Assembly (NCBI GenBank): GCA_027946355.1
Contig: JAPEUS010000014.1
Location: forward strand, 62,001 to 126,000
Length of the DNA: 64,000 nt
Direction: 5' to 3'
Origin: Collariella sp. IMI 366227
Lineage: Eukaryota > Ascomycota > Sordariomycetes > Sordariales > Chaetomiaceae
Part shown: positions 23,763-34,385 of the stretch, in pieces
Position numbering within the stretch: the first letter of the stretch is position 1
Layout: each line of letters begins with the position of its first letter
Notes under the pieces: generated by a model
The model's input: the letters and a program-made list of their open reading frames with translations, nothing else
Databases searched by the model: none
Told to the model about the DNA's origin: nothing
Position numbers and translations under genes: made by a program

Positions 23763-25831
23763 GATAGGCAGGTTCCAAGGGGAGGCTTGGGTTTCAGGGG
23801 CTGCATCTATGTGAGGGAACCTTGGGAGTTTGTGATATGGTGGGCGGGCTCTGGATCGTGTGGAAGAGTTTATGCATTGAGTATGTTAAGGGTGTGTGAG
23901 CAAAGGCGTTGTTGTGTTGAAACTCAAAATTTACGTAACCGTTGTAGAGGGCAGACAATGCGTGTTGTTCCATGCTCTCAATGAAAGAGGTTGTTTGTTT
24001 GCTTAATGACAAAAAACACCTTGGGGTGCCGCCCCCTTGTGCTTGAACACCGAACAGTTCCCTCTGGCATTCTGTTGTATATCTTACCCTGCCATGCAAT
24101 TGTTGAACCATATTCGTCGTGGTAGAAAGGGCTGGTGATATCAGTTGCTGACATCATGTGATAGGAGTCTATAGGTAACACGTACTTGTTAACAAACACT
24201 TCAGCTTGCCCGCTGAACACGTGTTTTCCGGTCGCAGCCACACTATTGCACACAGGACAGGCCCCCGTCTTCCTGCTGTTGTGTTAGGGACACAGCATGA
24301 AGGCCGGAATTAGGACACTGAAAACTCCATCGTTCAACAGACATCCAACTGTATTTTCAACTAAGGAAACCATGCTGCAACTAATCACGAGTTCTCCAAA
24401 TTTAAAAAATATCTCATGTCGTGAGTTTCAACAAGGTGGCAATCTTGTTTGCAGAGGCTTGCGAATGTTTCTGCTCCAGCAAATGAAATGAAACAAAGGA
24501 TATTTCAGGACAGACCTCGGTACACTAAATGGACTGCTGGGAGTCAAGATTTTTCCGTGACTTAGACCCGAGAGGTTGGGAGGAGAGGAAGGCAAGACAA
24601 TCCAGCTGGAACCGGATGAGCTTCCCTTTTGAGACTCCAGTGCAGATCTTCGACCCAAGAACCGCCAAGACGGGCTTGCTTGGGCCTCGTGTTAGCCAAA
24701 CTTGGCCTAACGTGTTTCTCCTCAAGGGTCTGTGCAATTCTTGTGCCAAAGTTAGTCATTCTAAGGAGGGATTTAAACCAGCTGAGTGATTGTCCACTTG
24801 TGCTTGGAAACATGGAACAAGGTGCCTATCCTTGTCACATCAAACAATTACCCTGTGATCTCCGTTCCGCAGCGGTTAGGCCAAGAGGACTGGGCGCGGG
24901 GGACTTACGGGAAGAGAACCATGCTGGCCACGTGCGGGTGCCCCTGTCATTAGAATTTGTCCGACGCTCCGAAGATCAAACTAAAGACCTCGCCAACCCC
25001 GCATTCTTGCCATCTTGGAACTTGCTCCGATGATCTCAAGTCTCCAAGCGTGCACGCTCCCCTGGCCCAGTGTTGGCAGGATGACGACCCCTCCTTTGGG
25101 ACAGCATTCAAACCTGCTTCTCAGAGGTGAAAGTTTGATGTACTCTGTACATTTTGGGTGTTTCAAAACAAAGGGGCTGAGCAATAGCGAGAGTTGTGGA
25201 ATAATTGACCCATTCATGGTTTATGTGGGAGACTGGATGAACGAGGCATTACCAGTTTCGGAAGTATGAAGGCTGAGAAGTGAGAAGGGGAGCCGGCTTC
25301 TATATCTGGCCGTGAGCCCTGCCAAGCAAGGGAGAGTGGCTGGGACATCAAACAAAACAGAATTTTGCTGCCAGTTACCCAATGGAAAGTGTTGGAGGGA
25401 CAAAAGCTGATTCATTTGCTTTCTCGATGAACCAAAGGACTGAAAGCGACCTGCAAGCCTAGGAACTGCCGATCGGCCCATTTTCGTATGTACTCCGGAG
25501 TGCCACCGGGACCCGACATGCAGGGCACGGATGGCGCTGCGCGCGATTAGGTCTCGGACTTGGTCTCAAGTGCAAGCAAACGGGCAACCTGCAGCCACCC
25601 AGGGCAGTACAAGATCTCCCTTTGTTACGGGAAAACATGACCAAGGCGTCGTGTTTCTCCACTGCGCCAAAGCTCGGCTGCACATATCATCTGCCTCCCT
25701 GGCGCCAGCGAGGAGGCTTGCTTCTGTTCTTAAATCACTTCTCCCTCTCAATCGTTCCGCCTCCCGATCCGACCTTGGCAGCATATGGAAAGCCTTTCGA
25801 AGCTCAACTTGGTTCACATTCTATCTCCATC
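23763..25831. other. Gene-poor stretch upstream of the RGS gene
   Basis: No supported gene. A minus-strand frame at 23978-24253 is open but resembles nothing I know. The last few hundred bases must contain the RGS gene promoter. Confidence 0.4.
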
Positions 25832-27378
25832 ATGCCGCTCAAGCTTCCCTCGTGTATGAACTGGTACAAGAAGCCAGATTACCGAGACATCAAAGAGTAC
25901 TCCACCAATATCAGCAGTGGAAAACGCAACCTCAGTCCAGATGGGCGAGGCAACGGAGGCATCCCCAGCAGACTGCGGCTTGACCGCATCCTGGCGAACA
26001 AGACATGTAAGTGAGGGTGATATAACGGTGACGATGTCTGAGGCTCACAACGTCGTACAGGCAGCCCGATGTCGTTGTATGACTTCTACATGTACCTGAA
26101 GTACATTGAATACTCGGCCGAGAATCTCGAGTTCTACATGTGGTAAGTTTGTTCGTCGTTGCGTTCCTCTCATCTCCGCTAACGTCTACCAGGTTCAAGA
26201 GCTACGAAACTTCGTACGCCAAAAACTTACCCGTCGACGAGAAGGACATCGGTTCCATCTCAAGTGGCTCACACTCCACATCGTCTATCACGCGGATTAA
26301 AGACGCAAATAGCCTTGCTTCAATCGAGGAGCGCGAAGAAGACGACGACGACGACGACGACGATCTTGATAGCGAAGCGGGTACGTCCTCACCCCCGGCC
26401 CCATACCCCTGAGCCCATCACCAAGACTAACATCTCCATCCAGCCCGCGAAACCCTCACCCGCATTTCTAACCTCATCTCCACCACCGCCCTCTGCTCCT
26501 CCAAATCCAGTTGTCCTGCCCCCTCATCCCCTCCCACCTCCGTGCCACCACCCACCCACCCCGAGCCCCCATTCCCCTCCATCCCGCCCCGTCACCAGCG
26601 GCAGCGGCAAACACACGCACTTCCACTCCAACTCGCAATCCTCCCCTCCGAGCTAAACACCATCATCAACCTCTTCCTCCTCCCTTCCTCCCCAAAAGAA
26701 CTCAACATCCCCCCATCCCTGCGCACCCGCGCCCTCTCTGCCCTCGCACAGAACTCCTCCCCGACAGCTCTCAAACCCGTCGCCGACCACGTCTACGCTC
26801 TGCTCAAGAACTGCTCCCACCGCAATTTCGTGCGCCTGGGCGTCGGCAACGGGACGTTTGAGACGGTGTGTGTCGCGACAGTGCTAGGATGGATGAACCT
26901 GCTGGCGGGGTTTTTGGTCGTGGTTTGCAGAGCAATGGTGCCGTTTCGGGGTGCGCACACTAGGTGGGAGGCGTGGGCAGCGTGGCCGCTTTGGTGGTTA
27001 GGGATGAGTCTTGTGCTGAGTGGGTTGCGAGGAAGTTGTTTCTTTTTGTTGTTGTTTTCGAGGAGGCAGAGGTTGCCGTGGGAGAGGTTTGATGATGAGA
27101 AGGGGGTGAAGGGAGAGGGAGGAAGGAAGGGGAACTTGAGAGGCGGGATGAGGGAGAATAGGAGAGTCGGTGGTGGGGGTGCGGGGGGGGGTTGAGGAAG
27201 TTGTGGTGGTCAATGAGGAGGCTGATGATCTTTGATCGGAGGATTAGGGTGCAGGAGAGGCATTTGAGGAGGTTGCAGAGGAAGATTGTGTTACAGAGTT
27301 TGGCTGGGGGGTGGGCTTTTTGCGACGGTTTGCGTGGCTATCTTTATTTGGTTGCCGGTTTGGAGAGAGACGGTGTGA
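25832..27378 (+). CDS. RGS-domain protein with C-terminal membrane segments
   Basis: Regulator of G-protein signalling: accelerates GTP hydrolysis on G-alpha subunits. Exons 25832-26006, 26061-26142, 26193-26380 and 26444 onward; introns of 54, 50 and 63 nt, each with consistent phase. The RGS fold is split by an acidic insert. First half: LRLDRILANKTCSPMSLYDF through LEFYMWFKSYE. The insert carries eight aspartates encoded by a GAC run. Second half: LPSELNTIINLFLLPSSPKE, LNIPPSLRTRALSALA, HVYALLKNCSHRNFVRLGVG. Membrane spans follow (LGWMNLLAGFLVVVCRAMV; WPLWWLGMSLVLSGLRG...LLLF). The ORF ends at 27195 in a Gly-rich chance tail. The true tail continues in shifted frames (RVQERHLRRLQRKIVLQSL, then ATVCVAIFIWLPVWRETV, stop 27378), adding a third span. 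The shifts lie in the G run about 27184-27193 and the T run about 27317-27321. Confidence 0.8.
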
Positions 27379-27556
27379 GGGGAGAAGGGTGCAGTGTTCT
27401 TGGGATGTTCTTTAACAAAATTTCGGCTCTTACTCTCATTTGGCTACAGGCTTGGGGGGTCGGGGGTTGGATGATACCCTGGGTCTCTGGTTCGAGCACT
27501 TGATAAGTAGACAATTGGGCGCTTTTATTCTGTGCGAACTCTGTTAAATTATGAAA

Positions 27557-27959
27557 GGTGGTGTGGTGTTTGGCCCCACCGTTGACTCGGACGTGGGAGA
27601 GAGCAGAAGTCAGGACGCGACGAGACTTTTACTCTGTTCTACAGGGTGCCAGTCCTTCAACTGCTCGGCTGTCGAGGAGGATACTGGGCTGGCTGATGGA
27701 TTCAGGAAGACTGCCGATGTACAGCCTGGCCAGGAAGCTCGAGCTGGAGTAGGCAATCTGACTCCCACCGGTCGGAGGCCAAGAGGCCTTCTCTTTTTGT
27801 ATTTCGCAGGCTCATTTACTGATTTCTTCCCTTAATCATCGGTATAGGGTTTTCACCCGACCCGCAAGGGCGCGGTTTTCCTGTATAGTAAATGTCTGAG
27901 GGTCCGACATGCCCGCAGGGCACAGCGGTGTAGGAATAATAATAATAATAATAATAATA
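27557..27959 (+). mobile_element. LINE 3' fragment, copy A (Tad-like non-LTR retrotransposon)
   Basis: About 400 bp nearly identical to the end of the long LINE at 48.7-51.56 kb. It starts inside the zinc-finger end of the reverse transcriptase ORF (MVWCLAPPLTRTWERAEVRT...LARKLELE). The 3' UTR follows, then a tail of about nine AAT repeats. 5' truncation plus a short-repeat tail is typical of target-primed reverse transcription. Confidence 0.9.
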
Positions 27960-28778
27960 CTTACTGCCTATCCTGGTGATGCTGTCTCGGGCTGAGGCTA
28001 GCGAAGTCCTCTTAGATCTCGGATCGTCAGTATCCCCGAGGCTAGTACTATGGCTGTGCGCCATTTTCTCGCCTCAGCCAGGCTAGTCTGCCGCCGGCGG
28101 GAGATTTCCGTCGTGGGCCGCTTTCTGTTGTGGTGACGTTCGCTTCGTGGTTTTGGCTCCCGACAGGCTGGCCAGTGGCCCCTCTGCCGGTAATGAATTA
28201 CGATCCCCATCCAGTTCCGCAGAAGTTACGGAGCTGCTGATTGAGTTTTGCTCTCTAAATTGGTTTCTTGAGCTCGAACATCAGCCCAACGACAAGCATT
28301 CCCGAGGTATCACCAGCAACCACCGCTTTTTTGGCCGCATTCGCTATCTCTTCCTACTCTTTCTCCGGCCTCCGACCACAATTCCTCAGCCCGACAGCAT
28401 TAGAGAAGCCGACAACGCCATGAGTAATGCCCCTCGAATTCGGCAGTACACAGCCGACCTTTGGTATTGTATGACGTGGAGCCTGCCACACCCCTCTTCC
28501 GCGGCGACATGCCTCAACTGCAGCTTGCCATCTAAGCTATATATCAAGCAAGTCTCAACCACATGCCACCAGCTATAGCCAGCATTCTGCTCAGTACCTC
28601 TCAATCACGCCCTATGCAGGTTAACCACATGTCCCCGGTTACAGCCAACGTTCTGCTTAATGCCTCTCGATCACATCCTGTGCAGCCAGCCATCTGTATA
28701 TCAAGCCCCAAGACAAAGCAATACATCCCCGAGATCATCCCAAGCCCTGCACTGTGCTGCCAAAAGCCGCTCTCTCCG
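27960..28778. repeat. Non-coding 3' flank of the helicase relic with degenerate ~63-bp tandem repeat
   Basis: No gene is supported. Around 28558-28690 two units of about 63 bp recur with about 75% similarity. Each contains ACCACATG, then an AGC-rich stretch, CTTCTGCT-like and CTCTCAATCAC/CTCTCGATCAC blocks. Short matches to ATATATCAAGC occur on both sides (about 28540 and 28693). Confidence 0.4.
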
Positions 28779-31700
28779 TCACTCCTTACTCGCGCTTCCT
28801 CCTGCAGAACTGTCGCTGTCGCCGCGGCCAAAGATCTGGTTGAACGCATCCAGTCGCCTCTCGTGGCGCTCCTTGATCAGTCGCTCGGCCAGGCTATCCT
28901 CCGCCCAGAGCTCGGTCCAGTAACACGGGTACCGCTGTCCATATCTCCACAAGCGCCCTGGCGTCTGCTTCCGCACAGATTCGACGAAGGGCATATCAAA
29001 GAGCACGCCGTGGTTGGCCCTCTGGAGACCGTCGACGCCAGTGCCGCACGATCCAGTGGTGGCGATCAGGAGTGTGGGCTTCCTCTCGTCTCTAATTGGT
29101 ATGTCGGGAAAGGCACTTCTAATCACACGCTTACCCTTCTTTATAGCACCTGAGAGCATCAAGACGATGTCCCAATCGTGAGACCAATGCCTGTCTGCGT
29201 ATGCGGCAATGATCAACGCAAGGCCTGGCCGCGAGGCAAGGACGCATGCGTGCTTCTTGAGGAATGCAGCTGTGTTGCCAAGCCCGAGGTCGCAGGAGGC
29301 GTCGTAGAGGCAGCGGCTTAGCTGCTCGATTTTGCCGCTCCCCTTTGTAATTGTGTTGATGTGCTGTCCCACGATGTGCGCAGCACGGCCCTCGCTGGTC
29401 GCAACGCTGCTGTCAATCTTGCTGCTGTTGAGCCAGTCAGCCAAGTCCGACGAGAGATTTTCAGGCAGGTCGACGATGCCAGGGAATGATGCAAGCCAAA
29501 GTAACTGCATGAAGGACGAGTTAAATTGCGCAGACTGGAGAAGCTTGTCGGGCGTCATACAGCCACCACTTGCGGCCTGCTGTTTCTGGAGTTTCGCTCT
29601 AGCCTCCTTGCCCCAAGCTGCTGTTAGCTCGCCCATTCGACGCTGGAAGTCGCCCTCCTCCGCCCTCTTCGAGCGGCAGGCGACTGTTGTAGCGTGGAAC
29701 TTGGGAAGTGGTACTAACGCCTGGCCATGGAAGAGGCTGCTCACAGAACGAAACGTCATGGTGCCCTGAGCATGCGGGCGCACGTGGCGATGGCCTCGTC
29801 GAACCTTTCCTTGTCCTTGGGCCTCCCAGCCTTGGTGGCAGAGTCTATTATCTGCGCGGCAGCGCAGAACGCGTTGAGATCAGGGGCAGACGGCACAATG
29901 AGTGAGAGCACCGACCCTAGGCTCTTGGCCAGCGACACAGCGATGGGAGTGGCGCTCAGCCCCGCCAGCTTGAAGTTGTGGCCAGGCGCGGCCTGATCCT
30001 GGATCTGGCGGAGGGCGCGGTGAACAAGGGTCGAGGGGGCCTTGGCACTATGGAACTCGTCAAGGGCGATGAACCTTGGTGCCACAGCCCAGGGCGCAAA
30101 ATACTCCTTCAACCTCTCTCTCTGCTGCTGACGGAGTTCGTAGCGGCGGCTAAAGAAGCGATATACCCCGCCCCTTGGTGAAAGCGCCTGTGGGCTGCTG
30201 CTAAGGACAAGGAGCCAGTGCTTGCGGAAGAGCCGCGAGGTCTGGTCTGGCCCATATCCCATCTTGGACAGCGACCCCGGGAACAATGTGGGCTGCTTGT
30301 CCTTCTTCGGTGGCTGGTAGACTGGGGGGGCCCCAACAAAGTCAGTCAAGACGTCGCCTTGGACTTCCCCTTGCAATAGTGTCGGCGCTCAGTTCGAGGG
30401 TGTCGACAAAGCTCATTTGGGCATTGGATCCTGGTACCTGAATCTCCTTCTCGAGGTACTTGATAGCTGCTTGGGCGAACTGGGTGACCACGTTCGGGGG
30501 AGTAATGACAAGGGACGGGCCGGGCGTCAGGCCGCGGGCGATCTTCTGCGCGAGCGAACTAGACACGCAGCAACATTCGATACCCCATGGGTTATGCGAA
30601 GGACAAGGCCCGACCACCCCGGGTTGGTTGTGCGGCCGGTGCGGCAGGCCGGTGATTCTCTGGTCCCGTCGCACCTCGGAATAATTGAGTTCGACCAGCC
30701 GCATCACGGCGACTGCAGCCAGGCTGGCCATGGTCTTCCCCAACCCGGTGTCTAGGGCCATGATGCCGCCATCTAGCCCGCCGAAGCTCCGACGAAGAAA
30801 TTCGTACGCAGCCTCCATCTGGTGGGGGGCGGAGGCGTATCTTCGTACCAGGAAGCTGAGCGCCCTGGTCGTGTGATGTACGCGCCTTGTCGTGACAGAA
30901 AAGCCGGCACGTAGCCTCCCAGAGCTCCATGTCGTCCACGGCATGAAGGGACGCCTTGAGCCTCTCTATGGTGTTCTCATTCATCACGCCCGTGGCTTCG
31001 TGCTCATCCCCCGTCTCAAAAGACGGGGCCGTGTAGGCCTCTGCCGTGACAGACTGCTCACCCATGAACACCACCGAGTCGTCGTCCGAGTCATCTTCCG
31101 AGGTCCAGTCTTGGTGTCCGGCCTCGACAGCATCGCTAGGCTTGGTTTCGTCGCTCTTGTCCTCGTTAATTGCGATGTCGGAGCTGGGCAAAGATGGCGT
31201 GAATCGCTGGGGCGAGGGCGATAGTGGAGAGGGCGATCGGTGCGGCTTTTGATGTGTAGCTAGCGCCGAACTACCAATGACCTCGGGAACGACCACATCA
31301 ACATTTTGTACAACAAATTCCAGCAGAGGAATGTCGAAGCTTCCGTCCTACCGGGCAGCCGCACACTTGCTCAAATGGAGGAGGACAACTCGAAGCTGCC
31401 CAGCAGATCGAATGATGCATCCGCCAGTCTTGCGATTGGCGCTCTGGTCTTGGCGGTAACAGCCGTGGCCATCTTGGTCGCCGTCAGCGGCAGGTGGCTC
31501 TATACGTGCTGCTAGCACCCTGCTCCCGGCCTCGACGTCTACAATACCAGCGAGGCGCTGGAGATCGCGCAACATCCGGTCAGCATCGATGTGATCTGGC
31601 AGCCAACTGTCGACAGCCGGCGCGTGGCCTGCACCCCAATGCGCCAAGATGTCGGTGGACAGTGTCTGCCAGCTACCGTCAGGGAGACCTTCCCGTAGCA

Positions 31701-31908
31701 GCACTTGTATGTCGCGTAGATTGAGAGCTTGCATAGCAGCCGTTCCTTCTGGGGTAGAGAGGGGTCGGTCTCTAAGTGTAAGTCGCCTGCGCTTCACCTC
31801 CTGCTCGTCGGCCTCGCCAAGGCAGAGGCCTGGCGCTAGTCGCTTTGCGATGTTGCCTTGTGGGGGGGTCGGCCATACTGGCTTGCTGGTTATTGAACTG
31901 TTTTCCAC
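28779..31908 (-). pseudogene. SNF2-type DNA helicase/translocase, frame-broken
   Basis: Superfamily 2 ATPase of the SNF2 type, lineage-specific rather than a known housekeeping remodeller. N-terminal segment 31908-31348 (MENSSITSKPVWPTPPQ...) hits a TAG in CGG-TAG-GAC; the same frame continues through 31296 (DGSFDIPLLEFVVQNVDVVV, then an acidic stretch). After a shift near 30885 come motif I (ALDTGLGKTMASLAAVAV) and motif Ia (GPSLVITPPNVVTQFAQ). After a second shift near 30360 come motif II (FIALDEFH) and motif III (LAGLSATPI). After a third shift near 29770 comes the helicase C domain (LLIATTGSCGTGVDGLQRAN, then RKQTPGRLWRYGQ, the SNF2 motif VI region) with stop at 28779. With one premature stop and three frameshifts in 3.1 kb it is probably dead, although some breaks may be consensus errors or unmodelled introns. 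Confidence 0.7.
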
Positions 31909-33149
31909 CCTACGGCGGCGGCTTGCGCGCAGCGAATATCGAGGACTGGATAGATAGGTGGTCGCCGCCGCCTGCCTGTTGGATGGTCAGTCAGTTACTG
32001 ACTGTTCCGCGCGCGCAAGGCTTCAAGCAGTGGCAGAGTAGGGCAAGCAAGACTGACCTGCGACGATTGCAATGCAATACAAAAACAAACGCGACCGTAT
32101 CGTCGGCTGGTCAGGCAGATGGATGGTTGATCGAGGCGGTCGTTCACTGGTTGGCGTGGTCGATTATGGGTAGGATGGTTTGCGCGGGCGGGGCGACACA
32201 AAACCAGTCGGCGGGAAAGCCAACTCACCAAAGGAGAGCCTAAAAAGGGCGGCAACAAACAACAAAACAAAAGGATTGATAATTCAGCTGTTTACAGTAC
32301 GATTGATCGCTCCAGGTTGGCGAAGTGCGTACCGTAGTGGTATGTAGGAGGAGGGAAGGCTTGGTTGGTTGGTTGGGGTTGGAGGGTGTAGATACTCCGT
32401 AATGTTTGCGCCCAACGCGAACCAAATGGGCGACGCGTGGTTTCGTGGTGTCGTTGCGAATGCGGGGTTTGGTCACGAAGTCACATGACCAGAGTCGCGG
32501 CGTGCCCTATTGACCACGGCAAACCTGAGCTGGTGACTCCGAGCAATGAACTCTTCCATACCCTGGGCATGCCGATAGACACAGTAACCAGATGACAAAC
32601 ATATGATTAGGCTAATAGAGGAGGCCGTGAGCCATAGGATTCACAAAATCTCAGACAGTATCTACAGGTGAGACCTGTGCTCAGAATCCTGGCCGCGATG
32701 GTGACAGAACCCACATTTGTAAAGTCGGGGAACTCATGGTCTGGGCGTGCGGCGCGCCCCGTGCCGCGTCGATGTCTTGCCAAGGCGCTAACCAACTCCC
32801 TGCAGTAGCCACAACGGAACGCCTCTGTCAGCTTCTCATCGTCACCGCCATTGGGATCAAATCACAGTGCTACCGAAAACCACTCAGAACAGTGAGTAAA
32901 GCGCATAGATTCTAGAACTTTTTCGGTGCGAGGATTTTTGCCAATTCATTTGGACCTATCATGACACAGAAGCCACGCCGTCGACGAGTATGTTGAGACT
33001 CTGCCTAGCATAGCAAGGCTTCTCGTAACTCATATTCCTCAGAACATTCAGTCACCCAAAGCATTTCCATTATTGCGCCAGAGTCATGTGCTCTCTCCCC
33101 TGCTACCGCCACCGCAAAGGCTGCCCGACCCGGCACAGATGCGAGAGTC
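31909..33149. other. Intergenic in accessory region
   Basis: Upstream of the helicase relic. Overlapping short frames only; no recognisable gene or RNA. Confidence 0.4.
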
Positions 33150-33400
33150 CTCCCAACGATCATCGGCCACTCGCAGCATCGCAAGCACTGCCTCCTGCTC
33201 AGCCCCGCCGAATCAGTACCCAACCACTGCCGACCGAACCCACAGAGACCCCAACCTCTGTCCTCTCCATGTCTGAGAGACTGTGGAACGCTGCGTACGA
33301 CAGCCTTAAGGCGGACAATGCAGAGCGTGTTATGCCATATGTGAAAACGTTGGAAACAGTTCTCGGAACCAAATGCAGCGTCGGGGGTATGGGGATTACC
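33150..33400 (+). pseudogene. Relic of an NLR N-terminal (NACHT_N/NWD-type) domain
   Basis: A short plus-strand stretch reads PTSVLSMSERLWNAAYDSLK, ADNAERVMPYVKTLETVLG. This matches the conserved opening of the NACHT-associated N-terminal domain of fungal HET-E-like NLRs (S-x-R-L-W-N-x-A-Y-D-x-L-K...Y-x-K-x-L). The frame then drifts into unrelated residues, and no NACHT P-loop follows. It lies about 1 kb upstream of the full NLR and in the same orientation. I read it as a truncated remnant of a second NLR, based on motif memory rather than a search. Confidence 0.55.
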
Positions 33401-34385
33401 GGACTAGGCGGGGCCGTGACGGCGGTGGGTCCGGAGAATGTACGCTCCATACAGGCGGGGCGGGTACCACAACGCCGGTGGCAGCGTGCTAAGGGCAGCC
33501 ACGAGCCAAGGCAGGTGAGCTCGTCGTCGGGTTTGGTGTAGCGACGGCCCAAGTTTGGGGTCGTCATGCAACTTGACACCCTTGCATGCTCGTGGCTGAT
33601 ACCGGCTTGGTGTATGTCACGTTGATATGCTTCCATCATGGTGAGTGCAATATTGCCTATAGATTGCAGGTTCGGGTGCGCCTTTGCCCCGAGGTGCCAC
33701 TTGCTTGAGATACCGATTCAGCTGGGAACAATTCCGCGGTGGTGCTCTACGTCTGCCGGTCTCCCGTCCATGGCGCGCGCTCTAAATACACTTCCGTAAG
33801 ATCTCTTCGTACACCTCTGAGAAGACTGCCTCTCCCTACATCTAGTTGCCTTCTTTTTTATTTTCAGACAGGAAGAACCAAGAGAGCTTTATAGATAGTA
33901 CAGTCTAAAGGAGCAATCGCCCAGATTTTGGTGTGGCTGAAGGGGCCAGGGTTCTGCAAATCCCCTCTAATTTTAGTGTGGTCGTCCACCGTAGTTCATT
34001 GGCTACTACTATCCAGTATGCTTGGCGTTTGCCTTGGAGTGGTATCCGCAGGTCTTGATGTGCCTTGCCCAGTGAGAATGTGTCGCCTTTATCCGTTATT
34101 GGTGCTCAAGAATCTGACATGCAGGCTGCAGGGCAGCTCTTCTTGGCGAGGTCACTGATTGGTGAGGGTATAGGGGCGCTGCAGCTTCCTTGGCTGCATC
34201 TGTATTAGGCGGCCTTCCCCAGTCGCTGCGGCCAGTGTGCATGTGCATCAGACTGTAACCGCATAAAAGACAGCTAAATGCACCGGAACTCGGGCACAAG
34301 GTGCTCCGGAGCCACTCTTTCCATTCCATCTCAAGCTTGCCTGTGACTCGCTCGCCGTACCGCCTCCGCAGCTATCCGCATCGCC
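33401..34385. other. Intergenic / NLR 5' flank
   Basis: Nothing coding is supported. It must contain the promoter of the patatin NLR. Confidence 0.4.

Noticed and set aside
24030..24253. Open minus-strand frame (91 codons) in the gene-poor stretch
   Set aside because: No homology recognised, no splice partners, no codon pattern different from its neighbours.
27474..27510. GGTTCGAGCAC resembling a tRNA B box
   Set aside because: No matching acceptor stem, anticodon arm or A box at the right distance.
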